Part shown: positions 45,338 to 54,781 of the stretch, one piece after another
Numbering within the stretch: position 1 is the first letter of the stretch
Layout of the letters: each line of letters opens with the position of its first letter
Assembly (NCBI GenBank): GCA_964512095.1
Contig: CAZEIH010000013.1
Coordinates: forward strand, 11,090-75,089
DNA length: 64,000 nucleotides
DNA from: DTU013 sp964512095
GTDB taxonomy: Bacteria > Bacillota > Clostridia > Acetivibrionales > DTU013
Direction: 5' to 3'
Position numbers and translations under genes: made by a program
The notes under the pieces: generated by a model
Database searches by the model: none
Told to the model about the DNA's origin: nothing
What the model saw: only the letters and a program-made list of their open reading frames with translations

Positions 45338-45709
45338 TTATTTCTTTCTTTGTACACCTACTGTTCTCTTAGGACCTTTTCTCGTTCTTGCATTAGTTTT
45401 GGTCTTTTGTCCTCTGACCGGCATACCACTTCTATGCCTTCTACCTCTGTAGCAGCCGATTTCCATCAATCGCTTGATATTAAGGGAAACTTCTCTTCTG
45501 AGATCTCCCTCAACTCTGTATTCCTTGTCGATTACTTCTCTGAGTCTGCTAATTTCATCATCGGTCAGATCTCTTATTCTTGTGTCTGGGTTAATAGCTG
45601 TTTTTTTCAAAATTTCATTTGCTTTGCTTCTCCCCAAACCAAAGATGTAAGTCAACCCAATTTCTACCCGTTTCTCTCTGGGCAGGTCTACTCCGGCAAT
45701 ACGCGCCAT
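45338..45709 (-). CDS. rpsM: 30S ribosomal protein S13
   Basis: 123 residues with MARIAGVDLPREKRVEIGL and the basic tail that contacts tRNA (GQKTKTNARTRKGPKR). The frame begins at a TTG six codons earlier, but that codon is itself part of the Shine-Dalgarno (TTGGAGGTG), so ATG at 45709 is chosen. Confidence 0.97.
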   Translation of the reverse strand: MARIAGVDLPREKRVEIGLTYIFGLGRSKANEILKKTAINPDTRIRDLTDDEISRLREVIDKEYRVEGDLRREVSLNIKRLMEIGCYRGRRHRSGMPVRGQKTKTNARTRKGPKRTVGVQRKK

Positions 45710-46049
45710 CTTGTCAAACACCTCCAAATATTTCCTGACAGTGTAACAACCTGTTTTTTTAGTTTTCCGACTACTAGGTCACATATATTTCAGTATATAT
45801 TTTAACAAATTACATACCTTATGCATACAAGCCTAGCATATATAATCAACACCCGGATCACACACGGTATAAACGCATATGCAGCCGCTCCGGTATGGTC
45901 AATTCAATTATATCCATGGAAGGACAATTGATAATTGACTGCAAATCAAGGCGAAATTATATCACATCTTCATAAGTAATACAAGCCTATTTGCAATTTT
46001 CTTCAATTATCAATCCCATCCAAAATGAATGAATCTGTTCATTCTCCAT
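45710..46049 (-). promoter_or_regulatory. rpmJ-rpsM gap with a possible promoter
   Basis: A 340-base gap unusual for this cluster. On the minus strand TATAAT (45912-45907) is preceded, 16 bases upstream, by TTATCA, a plausible promoter for rpsM-rpsK-rpsD. AATTGATAATTG just beside it is palindromic. I see no coding sequence. Confidence 0.4.
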
Positions 46050-46163
46050 CTAACCCTGTTTCTGCTTATGCTTCGGGTTCTCACAAATCACCATTACTCT
46101 GCCTTTTCTTTTGATGATTTTACATTTTTCACACATAACTTTTACAGAAGGTTTTACTTTCAT
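46050..46163 (-). CDS. rpmJ: 50S ribosomal protein L36
   Basis: 37 residues, read by hand: MKVKPSVKVMCEKCKIIKRK then GRVMVICENPKHKQKQG. The zinc ligands C-x2-C, C and H are kept, so this is the zinc form. It lies between infA and rpsM, the normal position. Confidence 0.96.
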   Translation of the reverse strand: MKVKPSVKVMCEKCKIIKRKGRVMVICENPKHKQKQG

Positions 46164-46220
46164 TATCTTTACACTCCCTATCAGTATAATCTGAACAATA
46201 CAATTATCTGTTCTACATCC

Positions 46221-46439
46221 CTATTTGGCTCTCCAAGTTATCCTGCCCCGGGTCAAATCATATGGTGACAGTTCCAGCGTCACTTTATCACCCGGCAGTA
46301 TCCTTATGAAATTCATTCTAAGCTTGCCTGATATATGAGCAAGCACTTTATGTCCATTATCCAGTTCTACCTGAAACATTGCATTAGGCAATGATTCTAC
46401 AATTTTACCCTCAACTTCAATTACGTCGTCCTTTGACAC
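46221..46439 (-). CDS. infA: translation initiation factor IF-1
   Basis: 72 residues, the normal length. OB-fold with EVEGKIVESLPNAMF, GHKVLAHISGKLRMNFIRI and the C-terminal DLTRGRITWR. It occupies the A site during initiation. Confidence 0.98.
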   Translation of the reverse strand: MSKDDVIEVEGKIVESLPNAMFQVELDNGHKVLAHISGKLRMNFIRILPGDKVTLELSPYDLTRGRITWRAK

Positions 46440-46456
46440 CGCTTAAAACCTCCTTT

Positions 46457-46723
46457 TCAACTGACAAGATCAGAAAGGGCTTTTCTTACTTCTGCATTTG
46501 AAACTCTGCCATTGTTCATTAGCTTCTCCGCAATTCTATCAGCTACTTCATCTGTAATATCCAGATGCTTGATTTTCTTCTTCTTTGGCTTTTCAACCCT
46601 TCGTAGATTACCATCTGATAGCTCTACAAAAAGATCATCAATCACTCTTATTACAACGAATCTTCTTCCGGCATCTCTACCAGCCTTTGAAATAACTATT
46701 TGGCCAACTATAGCTGATATCAA
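46457..46723 (-). CDS. KOW-domain RNA-binding protein
   Basis: 88 residues. N-terminal KOW-like motif (VGQIVISKAGRDAGRRFVVI) and basic middle (EKPKKKKIKH). It is a conserved small protein between map and infA in Clostridia and relatives, presumably ribosome- or RNA-associated. It overlaps the map stop by four bases. Confidence 0.85.
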   Translation of the reverse strand: MISAIVGQIVISKAGRDAGRRFVVIRVIDDLFVELSDGNLRRVEKPKKKKIKHLDITDEVADRIAEKLMNNGRVSNAEVRKALSDLVS

Positions 46724-47502
46724 ACATCCTCACCTCTGAGTTTTGTCATGATAATCGGTTCTCCATTGGTTATAGCTATGGTGTTTTCATAATGTGCGGA
46801 CAATTTACCGTCAGCTGTAACCACAGTCCATTTATCACCAAGAATTTTAACATTGTATACCCCCTGATTGATCATGGGCTCAATTGCCAGAGTCATTCCG
46901 GGGTCAAGTCTTGGTCCTCTTTCACGTGTAGCATAGTTAGGTATCTGGGGAGCTTCCCACAGTTCCCTCCCTATACCGTGTCCGACATAATCACGGACTA
47001 CTGAAAATCCATTTTTTTCTGCATATTGCTGTATTGCTCTGGAGATATCCAATATACGGTTTCCCTTTATAGCATATCTTATTCCCTCAAAGAAACTCTG
47101 TCTTGTAACATCTATCAATCTTTGAGCCTCTTCGGATATGTTCCCCACTCCGTAAGTTCTTGCTGCATCAGCGCAAAAACCATCGTAACTGGCTCCCATA
47201 TCAATACTAATAATATCTCCATCTTTTAGCTCTCTTAAACCCGGTATCCCATGTATTACCTCGCTATTGACTGATGCACAGATTGTACCGGGAAATTCAG
47301 GTCCGCCCTGTACAGGGCAAGGTACACCTTTAAATAAAGGTAATGCCTTTTGTGCAAGTATATATTCTTCAGCTACGCGGTTCAATTCCGCTGTTGTAAC
47401 ACCAGGTCTTACTGCTTCTTCCACTCGTCTGAGCGCATTTGCTACAATTTCACACGCTTTTGACATTTTCCCCAGTTCGGATTTTGACTTTATGGTTATC
47501 AT
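46720..47502 (-). CDS. map: methionine aminopeptidase, type I
   Basis: 260 residues. Metal ligands in SIDMGASYDGFCADAART, GHGIGRELWEAP, and the last Glu residues in AIEPM and YENTIAI. Removes the N-terminal Met. It overlaps adk by four bases. Confidence 0.97.
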   Translation of the reverse strand: MITIKSKSELGKMSKACEIVANALRRVEEAVRPGVTTAELNRVAEEYILAQKALPLFKGVPCPVQGGPEFPGTICASVNSEVIHGIPGLRELKDGDIISIDMGASYDGFCADAARTYGVGNISEEAQRLIDVTRQSFFEGIRYAIKGNRILDISRAIQQYAEKNGFSVVRDYVGHGIGRELWEAPQIPNYATRERGPRLDPGMTLAIEPMINQGVYNVKILGDKWTVVTADGKLSAHYENTIAITNGEPIIMTKLRGEDV

Positions 47503-48149
47503 TCTGTCAATCCCAGCTTCCTATAAACTTCATAAGTCGTATCACTAATCAACGTCTTCCCACGAATCTCCTGCAGTATACCCATCCCCTTATAGTAGCT
47601 GATTAGGGGCTCCGTCTGTGTATGATACGTTTTTAACCTGTATTCCACTGTTTCTTCACTATCATCTTCCCTCTGAATCAATCCTGCGCCACAATTGTCG
47701 CAAATCCCTTTCTTTGCAAGCTCATTGGTACTTATGTGATATATCATATTGCATTCAGGGCATACCCTTCTTCCGGTAAGGCGCCTGGTTATTGTATCAT
47801 CATCTAGCGTAATGTTCAGTACCACGTCTAAACCTGTACCCATCTCATTGAGTATCATGTCAAGACTCTCTGCCTGCGAAATTGTACGCGGAAAGCCATC
47901 GAGTATAAAGCCTTTGCTACAATCCGAATCTGCTAGCCTGTCTTTTACTATGCCTATCGTTACTTCGTCAGGCACAAGAGCACCGTTGTCTATATACTGC
48001 TTTGCCAGTTTCCCCAAAGGAGTCTCGTTTTTTATGTTATTTCTAAATATATCACCGGTGGATATATGAGGTATCTGCAGCCTTTTTGCCAAAACCACTG
48101 CTTGAGTCCCTTTTCCTGCACCTGGTGCGCCTAAAAGCATAAGTCTCAT
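47499..48149 (-). CDS. adk: adenylate kinase, zinc-binding lid form
   Basis: 216 residues. P-loop GAPGAGKGTQ, and a lid with four Cys (CPEC ... CDNC), the Gram-positive zinc form. Balances AMP, ADP and ATP. Confidence 0.98.
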   Translation of the reverse strand: MRLMLLGAPGAGKGTQAVVLAKRLQIPHISTGDIFRNNIKNETPLGKLAKQYIDNGALVPDEVTIGIVKDRLADSDCSKGFILDGFPRTISQAESLDMILNEMGTGLDVVLNITLDDDTITRRLTGRRVCPECNMIYHISTNELAKKGICDNCGAGLIQREDDSEETVEYRLKTYHTQTEPLISYYKGMGILQEIRGKTLISDTTYEVYRKLGLTE

Positions 48150-48197
48150 TTTACTCTCCTACATAGCCACCTGATATAACCCTTCATGTAGCTATTC

Positions 48198-48248
48198 CAT
48201 AAAGCCGGTATATAGTGCTAATGGATTGATACAGCTACCGGCTTTATG
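48198..48248 (-). repeat. 12-bp stem hairpin between secY and adk
   Basis: ATAAAGCCGGTA (48199-48210) and TACCGGCTTTAT (48236-48247) form a perfect stem around a 25-base loop, in the 105-base gap between the secY stop and the adk start. No T-run follows, so it may be an mRNA processing or stability element. Confidence 0.6.
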
Positions 48249-48254
48249 TACTTT

Positions 48255-49553
48255 TTATTCCAAAAATCCCTTGTAATGCCTCATTAGCATCTGAGATTCT
48301 ATTGCCTGAACTGTATCGAGGGCAACACCTACGAGAATCAGCACAGCCGTTCCACCAAACCATATACCCGGTATTTTGGTGATATTTCCGAGTATGATTG
48401 GAGCAACTGTTACTACCGCCAGGAAGAATCCGCCGAACCATGTGATCCTGTTAAGTACCTTAGTTATATATTCGGCTGTAGCCTTTCCGGGCCTGTATCC
48501 AGGTACAAATCCACCATTTTTCTTCATGTTGTTTGCTATTTCTACAGGGTTGAATTGCATAACCGAATAGAAAAATGTAAAGAATAGTATCAACATCGCA
48601 TATATTACAACATAAAGAACTGTTTGTTCAGGATTCTTGAATGTGTTTACAAACCAATTGTCTTGATTAGCAAAAAACATTGTAACAATCGTGGATGGTA
48701 GCATCATTATCGACATTGCGAATATGATGGGAATAACGCCTGCTAGGTTGACCTTTATCGGCAAATGAGTGCTTTGCCCACCGTACATTTTCCTGCCTAC
48801 CACACGCTTTGCATACTGTATCGGTATCCTTCTTTCGGCCTGTTGTACCCATATTACAGCTGCTATGACAGCTACAAACAGTAAAAGTATACCTAAAATT
48901 GCCAATATTCCAACAATTCCTGTTCCAAATCTTTCGAGCTTGTAGTATTCAATCAGACCCTTTGCAGCGTCTGGACCCCTGGAAACGATACCTGCGAATA
49001 TGATCATAGATATCCCATTTCCTATTCCATTTTCTGTTATTTGTTCACCAAGCCACATCAAAAATGCAGTACCTGCTGTAAAGGTAAGTGTTATTGTAAG
49101 GAAACTCCAAACACTTCCTCCGTCAATGATACCACCCTGGCCCTGTACAGTGATGTAAAGAGCTACGGCCTGTATCAAACCAAGAACAACCGCTCCGTAT
49201 CTAACGTACTGCTGCAGTATTTTTCTTCCTTCCTCGCCTTCCTTCTGTAATTTCTCCAGAGCAGGTATGGCAACAGTAAGAAGCTGCATTATTATCGATG
49301 CATTAATGTAAGGTCCAATACTCATTGCAAATATGGATGCTACCTTAAAAGCTCCACCTGAAACTATGTTAAGAAATCCTCCAAGTGATCCTGCTTGCTC
49401 GAGTAGATTGGAAAATGCCTTTGCATCTAGTCCCGGATTGGGTATAAATGAGCCTATTCTGAACACGATCAACATCGCTACTGTAAACAGGATCCTCTTT
49501 CTTAGGTCAGGGATTTTCCATGCATTACGTAGGGTTTCGAACATTCCGCCCAT
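48255..49553 (-). CDS. secY: protein translocase subunit SecY
   Basis: 432 residues with ten hydrophobic segments. Recognisable FRIGSFIPNPG in helix 1 and the plug region, and GFVPGYRPGKATAEYI in the cytoplasmic loop. ATG at 49553 follows GAGGTGG by six bases and lies one base after the rplO stop, so it is used instead of upstream codons in the rplO overlap. Confidence 0.97.
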   Translation of the reverse strand: MGGMFETLRNAWKIPDLRKRILFTVAMLIVFRIGSFIPNPGLDAKAFSNLLEQAGSLGGFLNIVSGGAFKVASIFAMSIGPYINASIIMQLLTVAIPALEKLQKEGEEGRKILQQYVRYGAVVLGLIQAVALYITVQGQGGIIDGGSVWSFLTITLTFTAGTAFLMWLGEQITENGIGNGISMIIFAGIVSRGPDAAKGLIEYYKLERFGTGIVGILAILGILLLFVAVIAAVIWVQQAERRIPIQYAKRVVGRKMYGGQSTHLPIKVNLAGVIPIIFAMSIMMLPSTIVTMFFANQDNWFVNTFKNPEQTVLYVVIYAMLILFFTFFYSVMQFNPVEIANNMKKNGGFVPGYRPGKATAEYITKVLNRITWFGGFFLAVVTVAPIILGNITKIPGIWFGGTAVLILVGVALDTVQAIESQMLMRHYKGFLE

Positions 49554-49554
49554 T

Positions 49555-50007
49555 TTATACCACCTCTGCCTTTCCTCCTGCAGCTTCAATCTTCTGGGAA
49601 GCTGTCTTGGTAAATCTTGCAGCTTGGACAGTAAGCTTCTTTGTAAGTTCGCCATTTCCGAGTATAGCAACACCGTCATACAGCTTTTTTGTCAATCCGC
49701 TTTCTTTCAGCAGTTCTCCGTTTATTACTGTACCATCCTCAAATATGTTTAGATCTGAAACCTTAATTTCAGCATAAACCTTAGCAAAATCCTTGTTATT
49801 AAATCCTCTCTTGGGCATCCTTCTATAGAGAGGCATTTGGCCACCTTCAAAACCCGGCCTTACTCCGCCACCGGAGCGTGCATTCTGACCCTTGTGACCA
49901 CGTCCACCTGTCTTTCCGTTTCCTGAACCCGGTCCTCTTCCTTTTCTGGTCGGAGCCTTCTTTGCACCGGCTGCTGGGCGTAATTCATGTAGTTTCACCT
50001 TGTACAC
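49555..50007 (-). CDS. rplO: 50S ribosomal protein L15
   Basis: 150 residues with LRPAAGAKKAPTRKGRGPGS and GRGHKGQNARSG, the Gly/Arg-rich extension. Confidence 0.98.
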   Translation of the reverse strand: MYKVKLHELRPAAGAKKAPTRKGRGPGSGNGKTGGRGHKGQNARSGGGVRPGFEGGQMPLYRRMPKRGFNNKDFAKVYAEIKVSDLNIFEDGTVINGELLKESGLTKKLYDGVAILGNGELTKKLTVQAARFTKTASQKIEAAGGKAEVV

Positions 50008-50012
50008 CTCCC

Positions 50013-50192
50013 TTAAATTTCTTCTACAGATACTAGGTGTGATACTGTTCTAATCATCCCTCTAATCTGAGGGTTATCCTGCTGTTCAACTGAACTGCCT
50101 ATTCTCTTTAAACCAAGGGCCTTTACAGTAGCCTTTTGGTTTTGTTTGCAATTGTTTGTACTTTTTTTTAGAGTTATTTTTAGCTTTGCCAC
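50013..50192 (-). CDS. rpmD: 50S ribosomal protein L30
   Basis: 59 residues with a GTG start at 50192, eight bases after AGGAGG. Reads VAKLKITLKKSTNNCKQNQK then ATVKALGLKRIGSS, matching L30. Placed between rpsE and rplO as expected. Confidence 0.95.
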   Translation of the reverse strand: MAKLKITLKKSTNNCKQNQKATVKALGLKRIGSSVEQQDNPQIRGMIRTVSHLVSVEEI

Positions 50193-50204
50193 CCCAGTGT
50201 CCTC

Positions 50205-50705
50205 CTAACCCAATATTTCTTCCGTAGTTTTTCCACGGAGTCTGGCTACATCCTCAACAGTATTAAGCTGTGAAAGTGCCTGCATCGTTGCATTTACCAT
50301 GTTGATCGGATTGTTGGAGCCAAGTGACTTGGTCCTGATATCACGAACACCTGCAAGCTCCAGGACCGCTCTTACTGGACCTCCTGCAATAACACCGGTA
50401 CCTTGTCCTGCGGGCTTGATTAATACTCTGCCTGCCCCGTATTGTCCGATGGCTTCGTGCGGGATAGTAGACTCAACAAGGGGTACCTTGATAAGATTTT
50501 TCTTGGCATCGTCAATACCTTTTCTTATAGCATCGGGTATTTCTGTTGCCTTTCCGATTCCGGTGCCAACATAGCCGTTTTCATCGCCGACTACAACAAG
50601 AGCACTGAAACGGAAATTCCTACCACCCTTGACAACCTTGGTAACACGCCCTATTTTAACGACCTTTTCTTTAAGATCTAATGTTCCAGCATCAATTCGC
50701 TGCAA
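50205..50705 (-). CDS. rpsE: 30S ribosomal protein S5
   Basis: 166 residues. Start at TTG 50705, seven bases after GAGGAGGG; an ATG seven codons upstream lies before that site. Motifs NFRFSALVVVGDENGYVG and VRDIRTKSLGSNNPIN are typical. Confidence 0.96.
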   Translation of the reverse strand: MQRIDAGTLDLKEKVVKIGRVTKVVKGGRNFRFSALVVVGDENGYVGTGIGKATEIPDAIRKGIDDAKKNLIKVPLVESTIPHEAIGQYGAGRVLIKPAGQGTGVIAGGPVRAVLELAGVRDIRTKSLGSNNPINMVNATMQALSQLNTVEDVARLRGKTTEEILG

Positions 50706-50758
50706 TTTCCATCCCTCCTCATTCAAACCTTACTACTTATTTGGTTAATTGCGCCGCA

Positions 50759-51127
50759 TTAAAACTCGAGTCCGCCTTCTCTTGCTCCTTCAGCAAGTTC
50801 TGCAACTCTTCCGTGGTACAAGTATCCACCTCTGTCAAACACGACCTGCTTTATTCCCTTTTCAGCTGCTTTTTGAGCTAACAGCTTACCAACCTCTTTT
50901 GCCGCTTCCTTATTTCCGCCGCGTGTGATCTTTCCTTTGATTGCCACGTCGATAGTAGAAGCTGATACAAGAGTTGTTCCTGTGGTATCATCAATAACCT
51001 GTGCATATATATTTTTTAAGCTTCTGAAAACATTTAGTCTTGGTCTCTCAGATGTACCGCTAATTTTCTTACGCACCCTGTAATGCTTTCTTAGCCTGGT
51101 TTCATTTTTGCTGGGCTTGTTAATCAT
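50759..51127 (-). CDS. rplR: 50S ribosomal protein L18
   Basis: 122 residues. RLNVFRSLKNIYAQVIDD and FDRGGYLYHGRVAELAEGAR are typical. ATG at 51127 has the correct spacing to GGAGGGA. Confidence 0.97.
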   Translation of the reverse strand: MINKPSKNETRLRKHYRVRKKISGTSERPRLNVFRSLKNIYAQVIDDTTGTTLVSASTIDVAIKGKITRGGNKEAAKEVGKLLAQKAAEKGIKQVVFDRGGYLYHGRVAELAEGAREGGLEF

Positions 51128-51145
51128 TAATATCACTCCCTCCTA

Positions 51146-51688
51146 CTAGCCTTTAGCGCCGGCTTTACCAGCCTTGCGTCTGATTACTTCGTAATCATAC
51201 TTGATACCCTTACCCTTGTAGACCTCAGGTGCTCTCTTCGCCCTGATCTTAGCAGCAAATTCACCAACCTCTTGTTTGTCACAGCCCTTAACGATTATCC
51301 TGTTGGGGGCGGGGACTTCTACCGTTATACCTTCAGGCTCATCCATTTCCACTGGATGAGAATAACCTAGGGTAAGTACAAGCTTTTTTCCCTGCTTTTG
51401 TGCCCTGTAACCGACACCATTGACCTCGAGAGTCTTTTCAAACCCATTTGTAACACCCACTATCATATTGTTGACAAGAGTCCTTGTCAATCCATGAAGG
51501 GATTTGTGGCTTTTTTCGTCCGAAGGCCTCGATACGATTATCTGCGCGCCTTCTTCTTTTATTATCATATCCTTGTGTAATTCTCTAGTCAAAGTTCCCT
51601 TAGGACCTTTTACTGTCACTTGATTATTCTTTATATCAACCTTTACACCTGCCGGTATAGTTATAGGCATCTTACCTATCCTTGACAT
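51146..51688 (-). CDS. rplF: 50S ribosomal protein L6
   Basis: 180 residues. SRIGKMPITIPAGVKV at the start and the C-terminal GKGIKYDYEVIRRKAGK. ATG at 51688 after AGGAGGTG. Confidence 0.98.
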   Translation of the reverse strand: MSRIGKMPITIPAGVKVDIKNNQVTVKGPKGTLTRELHKDMIIKEEGAQIIVSRPSDEKSHKSLHGLTRTLVNNMIVGVTNGFEKTLEVNGVGYRAQKQGKKLVLTLGYSHPVEMDEPEGITVEVPAPNRIIVKGCDKQEVGEFAAKIRAKRAPEVYKGKGIKYDYEVIRRKAGKAGAKG

Positions 51689-51845
51689 TAAAAGCACCTC
51701 CTGTTCTTAAGATTGTGAGCTCCATCGAGCTACTGAGCCCGTATGAGCCCTTTTCAGAAATACTCAATGCAAGCTTGCTTGCGTTGAATTATTTACGCTG
51801 CTTCTAATAATTCTATATTATTATGCAGTTATATTTTAGAACACA

Positions 51846-52244
51846 CTACCATATAAAAGCAAGTACTTCTCCGCCAACACCTTCGACTCTTGCCTTTTTA
51901 TCAGTCATAACACCCTTGGATGTGGAAATAACTGCTACCCCAAGTCCACCAAGCACCTTTGGAAGCTCATCCTTGTTGGCATACACTCTGAGTCCGGGCT
52001 TGCTGATCCTCTTAATTCCAGAAATAACATTCTGTTTGCTTCCCGTGTACTTAAGTGCTACTCGGATAATACCCTGCTTTCCGTCTTCTATGAACTCAAT
52101 GTTTCGGATGTAGCCCTCATCCAGTAATATTTTCGCTATATCCTTCTTAATATTAGACGCCGGTATGTCAACAGTCTCATGTTTTGCTGAGCTTGCATTC
52201 CTTACCCTTGTCAACATGTCAGCGATAGCATCTGTGATATGCAT
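51846..52244 (-). CDS. rpsH: 30S ribosomal protein S8
   Basis: 132 residues. TDAIADMLTRVRNASSAKHE at the N-terminus and the C-terminal strand ending LAFIW. A gap of 157 bases separates it from rplF. Confidence 0.98.
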   Translation of the reverse strand: MHITDAIADMLTRVRNASSAKHETVDIPASNIKKDIAKILLDEGYIRNIEFIEDGKQGIIRVALKYTGSKQNVISGIKRISKPGLRVYANKDELPKVLGGLGVAVISTSKGVMTDKKARVEGVGGEVLAFIW

Positions 52245-52269
52245 ATTGTTAACCTCCTTCCAAAATTAG

Positions 52270-52455
52270 TTACCAGCTGGCTTTCCTTACGCCAGGTATC
52301 TGCCCTTTGTAGGCAAGTTCTCTGAAGCACAAACGGCATACTCCGAATTTTCTCATATATGCATGAGGCCTGCCACAAAGCTTACACCTGTTGTATGCTC
52401 TGGTTTTATATTTCGGACTTCTTTGCTGTTTTACAATCATTGATTTTTTTGCCAC
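52270..52455 (-). CDS. rpsZ: 30S ribosomal protein S14, zinc type
   Basis: 61 residues of the short zinc form, with CKLC ... CRLC. KYKTRAYNRCKLCGRPHAY is typical. Confidence 0.97.
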   Translation of the reverse strand: MAKKSMIVKQQRSPKYKTRAYNRCKLCGRPHAYMRKFGVCRLCFRELAYKGQIPGVRKASW

Positions 52456-52469
52456 GTTAATCCTCCTTT

Positions 52470-53009
52470 TTACCCGCTGAACGGCATACCTAAGAGCTTC
52501 AGAAGCTCTCTTGCTTCCTCATCCGTTTTGGCAGTAGTGACGAATACTATATCCATACCTCTTGCCTTATCTACCTTATCATACTCGATCTCGGGAAATA
52601 TTAGCTGATCCTTGACACCCAGTGTATAATTTCCTCTTCCGTCAAATGCATTTTTGTTAACCCCTCTGAAGTCTCTTACCCTCGGAAGCGATGCATTGAA
52701 TAGCTTATCGACGAAATTGTACATTTTTTCGCTACGGAGTGTCACCTTGCAGCCTATACTCATTCCTTCTCTCAGTTTAAAGTTGGCTACTGATTTCTTT
52801 GCTTTTGTCACAACCGGTCTCTGTCCCGTTACAGTCATCATATCGCTTACCGCAGCATCCATAGCCTTTGGGTTATCTTTTACTTCCCCGACTCCCATAT
52901 TAACTACTACCTTTTCCAGCTTGGGAATTTGCATTGAGCTTTTATATTTAAACTTAGCCTGCATTGCCGGTTTTACTTCACCAATATATTTATCCTTAAG
53001 CCTTGCCAT
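52470..53009 (-). CDS. rplE: 50S ribosomal protein L5
   Basis: 179 residues. KVVVNMGVGEVKDNPKAMD and GRGNYTLGVKDQLIFPEI are the family signatures. Binds 5S rRNA. Confidence 0.98.
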   Translation of the reverse strand: MARLKDKYIGEVKPAMQAKFKYKSSMQIPKLEKVVVNMGVGEVKDNPKAMDAAVSDMMTVTGQRPVVTKAKKSVANFKLREGMSIGCKVTLRSEKMYNFVDKLFNASLPRVRDFRGVNKNAFDGRGNYTLGVKDQLIFPEIEYDKVDKARGMDIVFVTTAKTDEEARELLKLLGMPFSG

Positions 53010-53039
53010 TAGACCTTAACCTCCTTTCAAGAAGAGTGT

Positions 53040-53390
53040 TTATTCTTCTTTTTTAGCTTCCTTTTGTGTATCAATTACCTCTCCACACTTCTTACATACA
53101 CGATCCTTCCGACCGTTTTCATGCGTAACCTTGCCTATCTTTGTTGGGGACTTACATCTACCACATATAAGCATTACCTTTGAACTGCTGATAGGTGATT
53201 CCTGTTTTATGATACCACCCTGCTGTTGGCTTCCCCTTGGTTTCTTATGCTTAGTTGACATGTTCACGCCCTCAACTAAAACAGACATATCATCGGGATT
53301 AACACCAAGAATCTTTCCCTTCTTTCCTTTGTCTGTGCCTGAGAGTATATAAACATTGTCTCCAGTTTTAACATGTAGCTTATTTGCCAC
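53040..53390 (-). CDS. rplX: 50S ribosomal protein L24 with C-terminal zinc ribbon
   Basis: 116 residues. N-terminal KOW motif (VYILSGTDKGKKGKILGV) and a C-terminal segment with CGRC ... CKKC, a zinc ribbon seen in many Firmicute L24 proteins. Confidence 0.96.
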   Translation of the reverse strand: MANKLHVKTGDNVYILSGTDKGKKGKILGVNPDDMSVLVEGVNMSTKHKKPRGSQQQGGIIKQESPISSSKVMLICGRCKSPTKIGKVTHENGRKDRVCKKCGEVIDTQKEAKKEE

Positions 53391-53469
53391 TTCTAGCCGC
53401 CTCCTCTCTTCCTTTATGGATGTTCTACAATCTGGGTTTGTATACCGTTAACATCCATATCATCCTGTC

Positions 53470-53838
53470 TTAAAGAACTTCCGGTGCGAGTGAGAGTATC
53501 TTCATGTATTCCTTTTCCCTCAACTCTCTTGCAACAGGACCAAATATTCGAGTACCTTTTGGGTTCTTGTCTTCTTTGATTATTACTGCTGCATTCTCAT
53601 CAAACTTGATATATGATCCATCAGTGCGTCTTACGCCTTTTTTAGAGCGAACTATGACACATCTGACAATTTCACCTTTTTTCACAACTCCGCCGGGTGT
53701 TGCATTTTTAACCGTTGCAACAACTACATCACCTATGTTGGCGTATCTTCTTCGGGAACCGCCGAGTACCTTTATGCACATCATTTCCTTGGCTCCCGTG
53801 TTGTCTGCTGATTTCAGCATGGACTGGACCTGTATCAT
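53470..53838 (-). CDS. rplN: 50S ribosomal protein L14
   Basis: 122 residues, normal length. SADNTGAKEMMCIKVLGGS and GTRIFGPVARELREKEYMKI. Confidence 0.98.
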   Translation of the reverse strand: MIQVQSMLKSADNTGAKEMMCIKVLGGSRRRYANIGDVVVATVKNATPGGVVKKGEIVRCVIVRSKKGVRRTDGSYIKFDENAAVIIKEDKNPKGTRIFGPVARELREKEYMKILSLAPEVL

Positions 53839-53875
53839 ACCAGTACCTCCTTCCAGTTTCTTTGAAATTCTGTCA

Positions 53876-54133
53876 TCAACGAGCCTTCTCTACGACCTCG
53901 ACAAGCCTCCACTTTTTGTCCTTGCTTATCGGACGGGTCTCCATCACTTTTACCTTGTCACCTATACCACATTGGTTTTCCTCGTCATGAGCCTTTAGCT
54001 TATAAGTTCTCTTTATAATCTTTTTGTATAAAGGATGCTTAACGCTGGTTTCTATTGCAACGACAATGGTTTTATCCATCTTATCACTGACTACCTTACC
54101 TATCCTGGTTTTTCTCATCGCTCTCTCTGACAA
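53876..54133 (-). CDS. rpsQ: 30S ribosomal protein S17
   Basis: 85 residues. KTRIGKVVSDKMDKTIVVAI and ETRPISKDKKWRLVEVVE. Confidence 0.98.
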   Translation of the reverse strand: MSERAMRKTRIGKVVSDKMDKTIVVAIETSVKHPLYKKIIKRTYKLKAHDEENQCGIGDKVKVMETRPISKDKKWRLVEVVEKAR

Positions 54134-54151
54134 TCAGGATCCCTCCTTTCA

Positions 54152-54355
54152 TTACGCTTGTACGCCTTTTATTTCTCTTTCTCTAATTACCGTTTTAACA
54201 CGTGCTATTGCTTTTTTAACATCCTTAAGCTTCATTGGGTTTTCCAGTTGGTTAGTGACAAGCTGGAAACGAAGTTTAAACAGCTCTGATTTCAGTTCGC
54301 TCAATTCCTTCTGAAGCTCTTCCTGAGTCATTTCTTTTATTTCACTGACTTTCAT
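54152..54355 (-). CDS. rpmC: 50S ribosomal protein L29
   Basis: 67 residues: KVSEIKEMTQEELQKELSEL then helical tail. Start ATG 54355; it overlaps the end of rplP by 14 bases. Confidence 0.97.
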   Translation of the reverse strand: MKVSEIKEMTQEELQKELSELKSELFKLRFQLVTNQLENPMKLKDVKKAIARVKTVIREREIKGVQA

Positions 54356-54776
54356 TCGTTTCACCACCCATTTCATTATTGCGGGCTATGAACTTAGTCT
54401 TCATGGGAAGCTTGTTCTGAGCAAGTCTCATAGCTTCTCTTGCCATATCCTCCGGCACTCCCGCAATCTCAAATAATACTCTACCAGGCTTTACTACTGC
54501 TACCCAGTATTCAGGTGAACCCTTACCACTACCCATACGGGTTTCAGCAGGCTTCTTTGTGACTGGCTTATCAGGGAATATCTTTATCCATACCTGACCG
54601 CCTCTTTTTGTAAAACGTGTCATTGCTATTCTGGCTGCTTCTATCTGATTGCTGGTTACCCATGCAGGTTCAGTGGCCTGCAGTCCAAATTCACCATTTG
54701 ATATAAAATTTCCTCTGGACGCAACACCGGTTAATCTGCCCCTGTGTACTCTTCTGCGTTTTACTCTTTTAGGCAT
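54342..54776 (-). CDS. rplP: 50S ribosomal protein L16
   Basis: 144 residues. MPKRVKRRRVHRGRLTG and GGQVWIKIFPDKPVTKKPAE are typical; the next phrase RMGSGKGSPEYWVAV completes the signature. Confidence 0.98.
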   Translation of the reverse strand: MPKRVKRRRVHRGRLTGVASRGNFISNGEFGLQATEPAWVTSNQIEAARIAMTRFTKRGGQVWIKIFPDKPVTKKPAETRMGSGKGSPEYWVAVVKPGRVLFEIAGVPEDMAREAMRLAQNKLPMKTKFIARNNEMGGETNESQ

Positions 54777-54781
54777 TAACA

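Noticed and set aside
45233..45805. 190-codon rightward frame over rpsM/rpsK
   Set aside because: Antisense of two certain ribosomal protein genes, no ribosome binding site.
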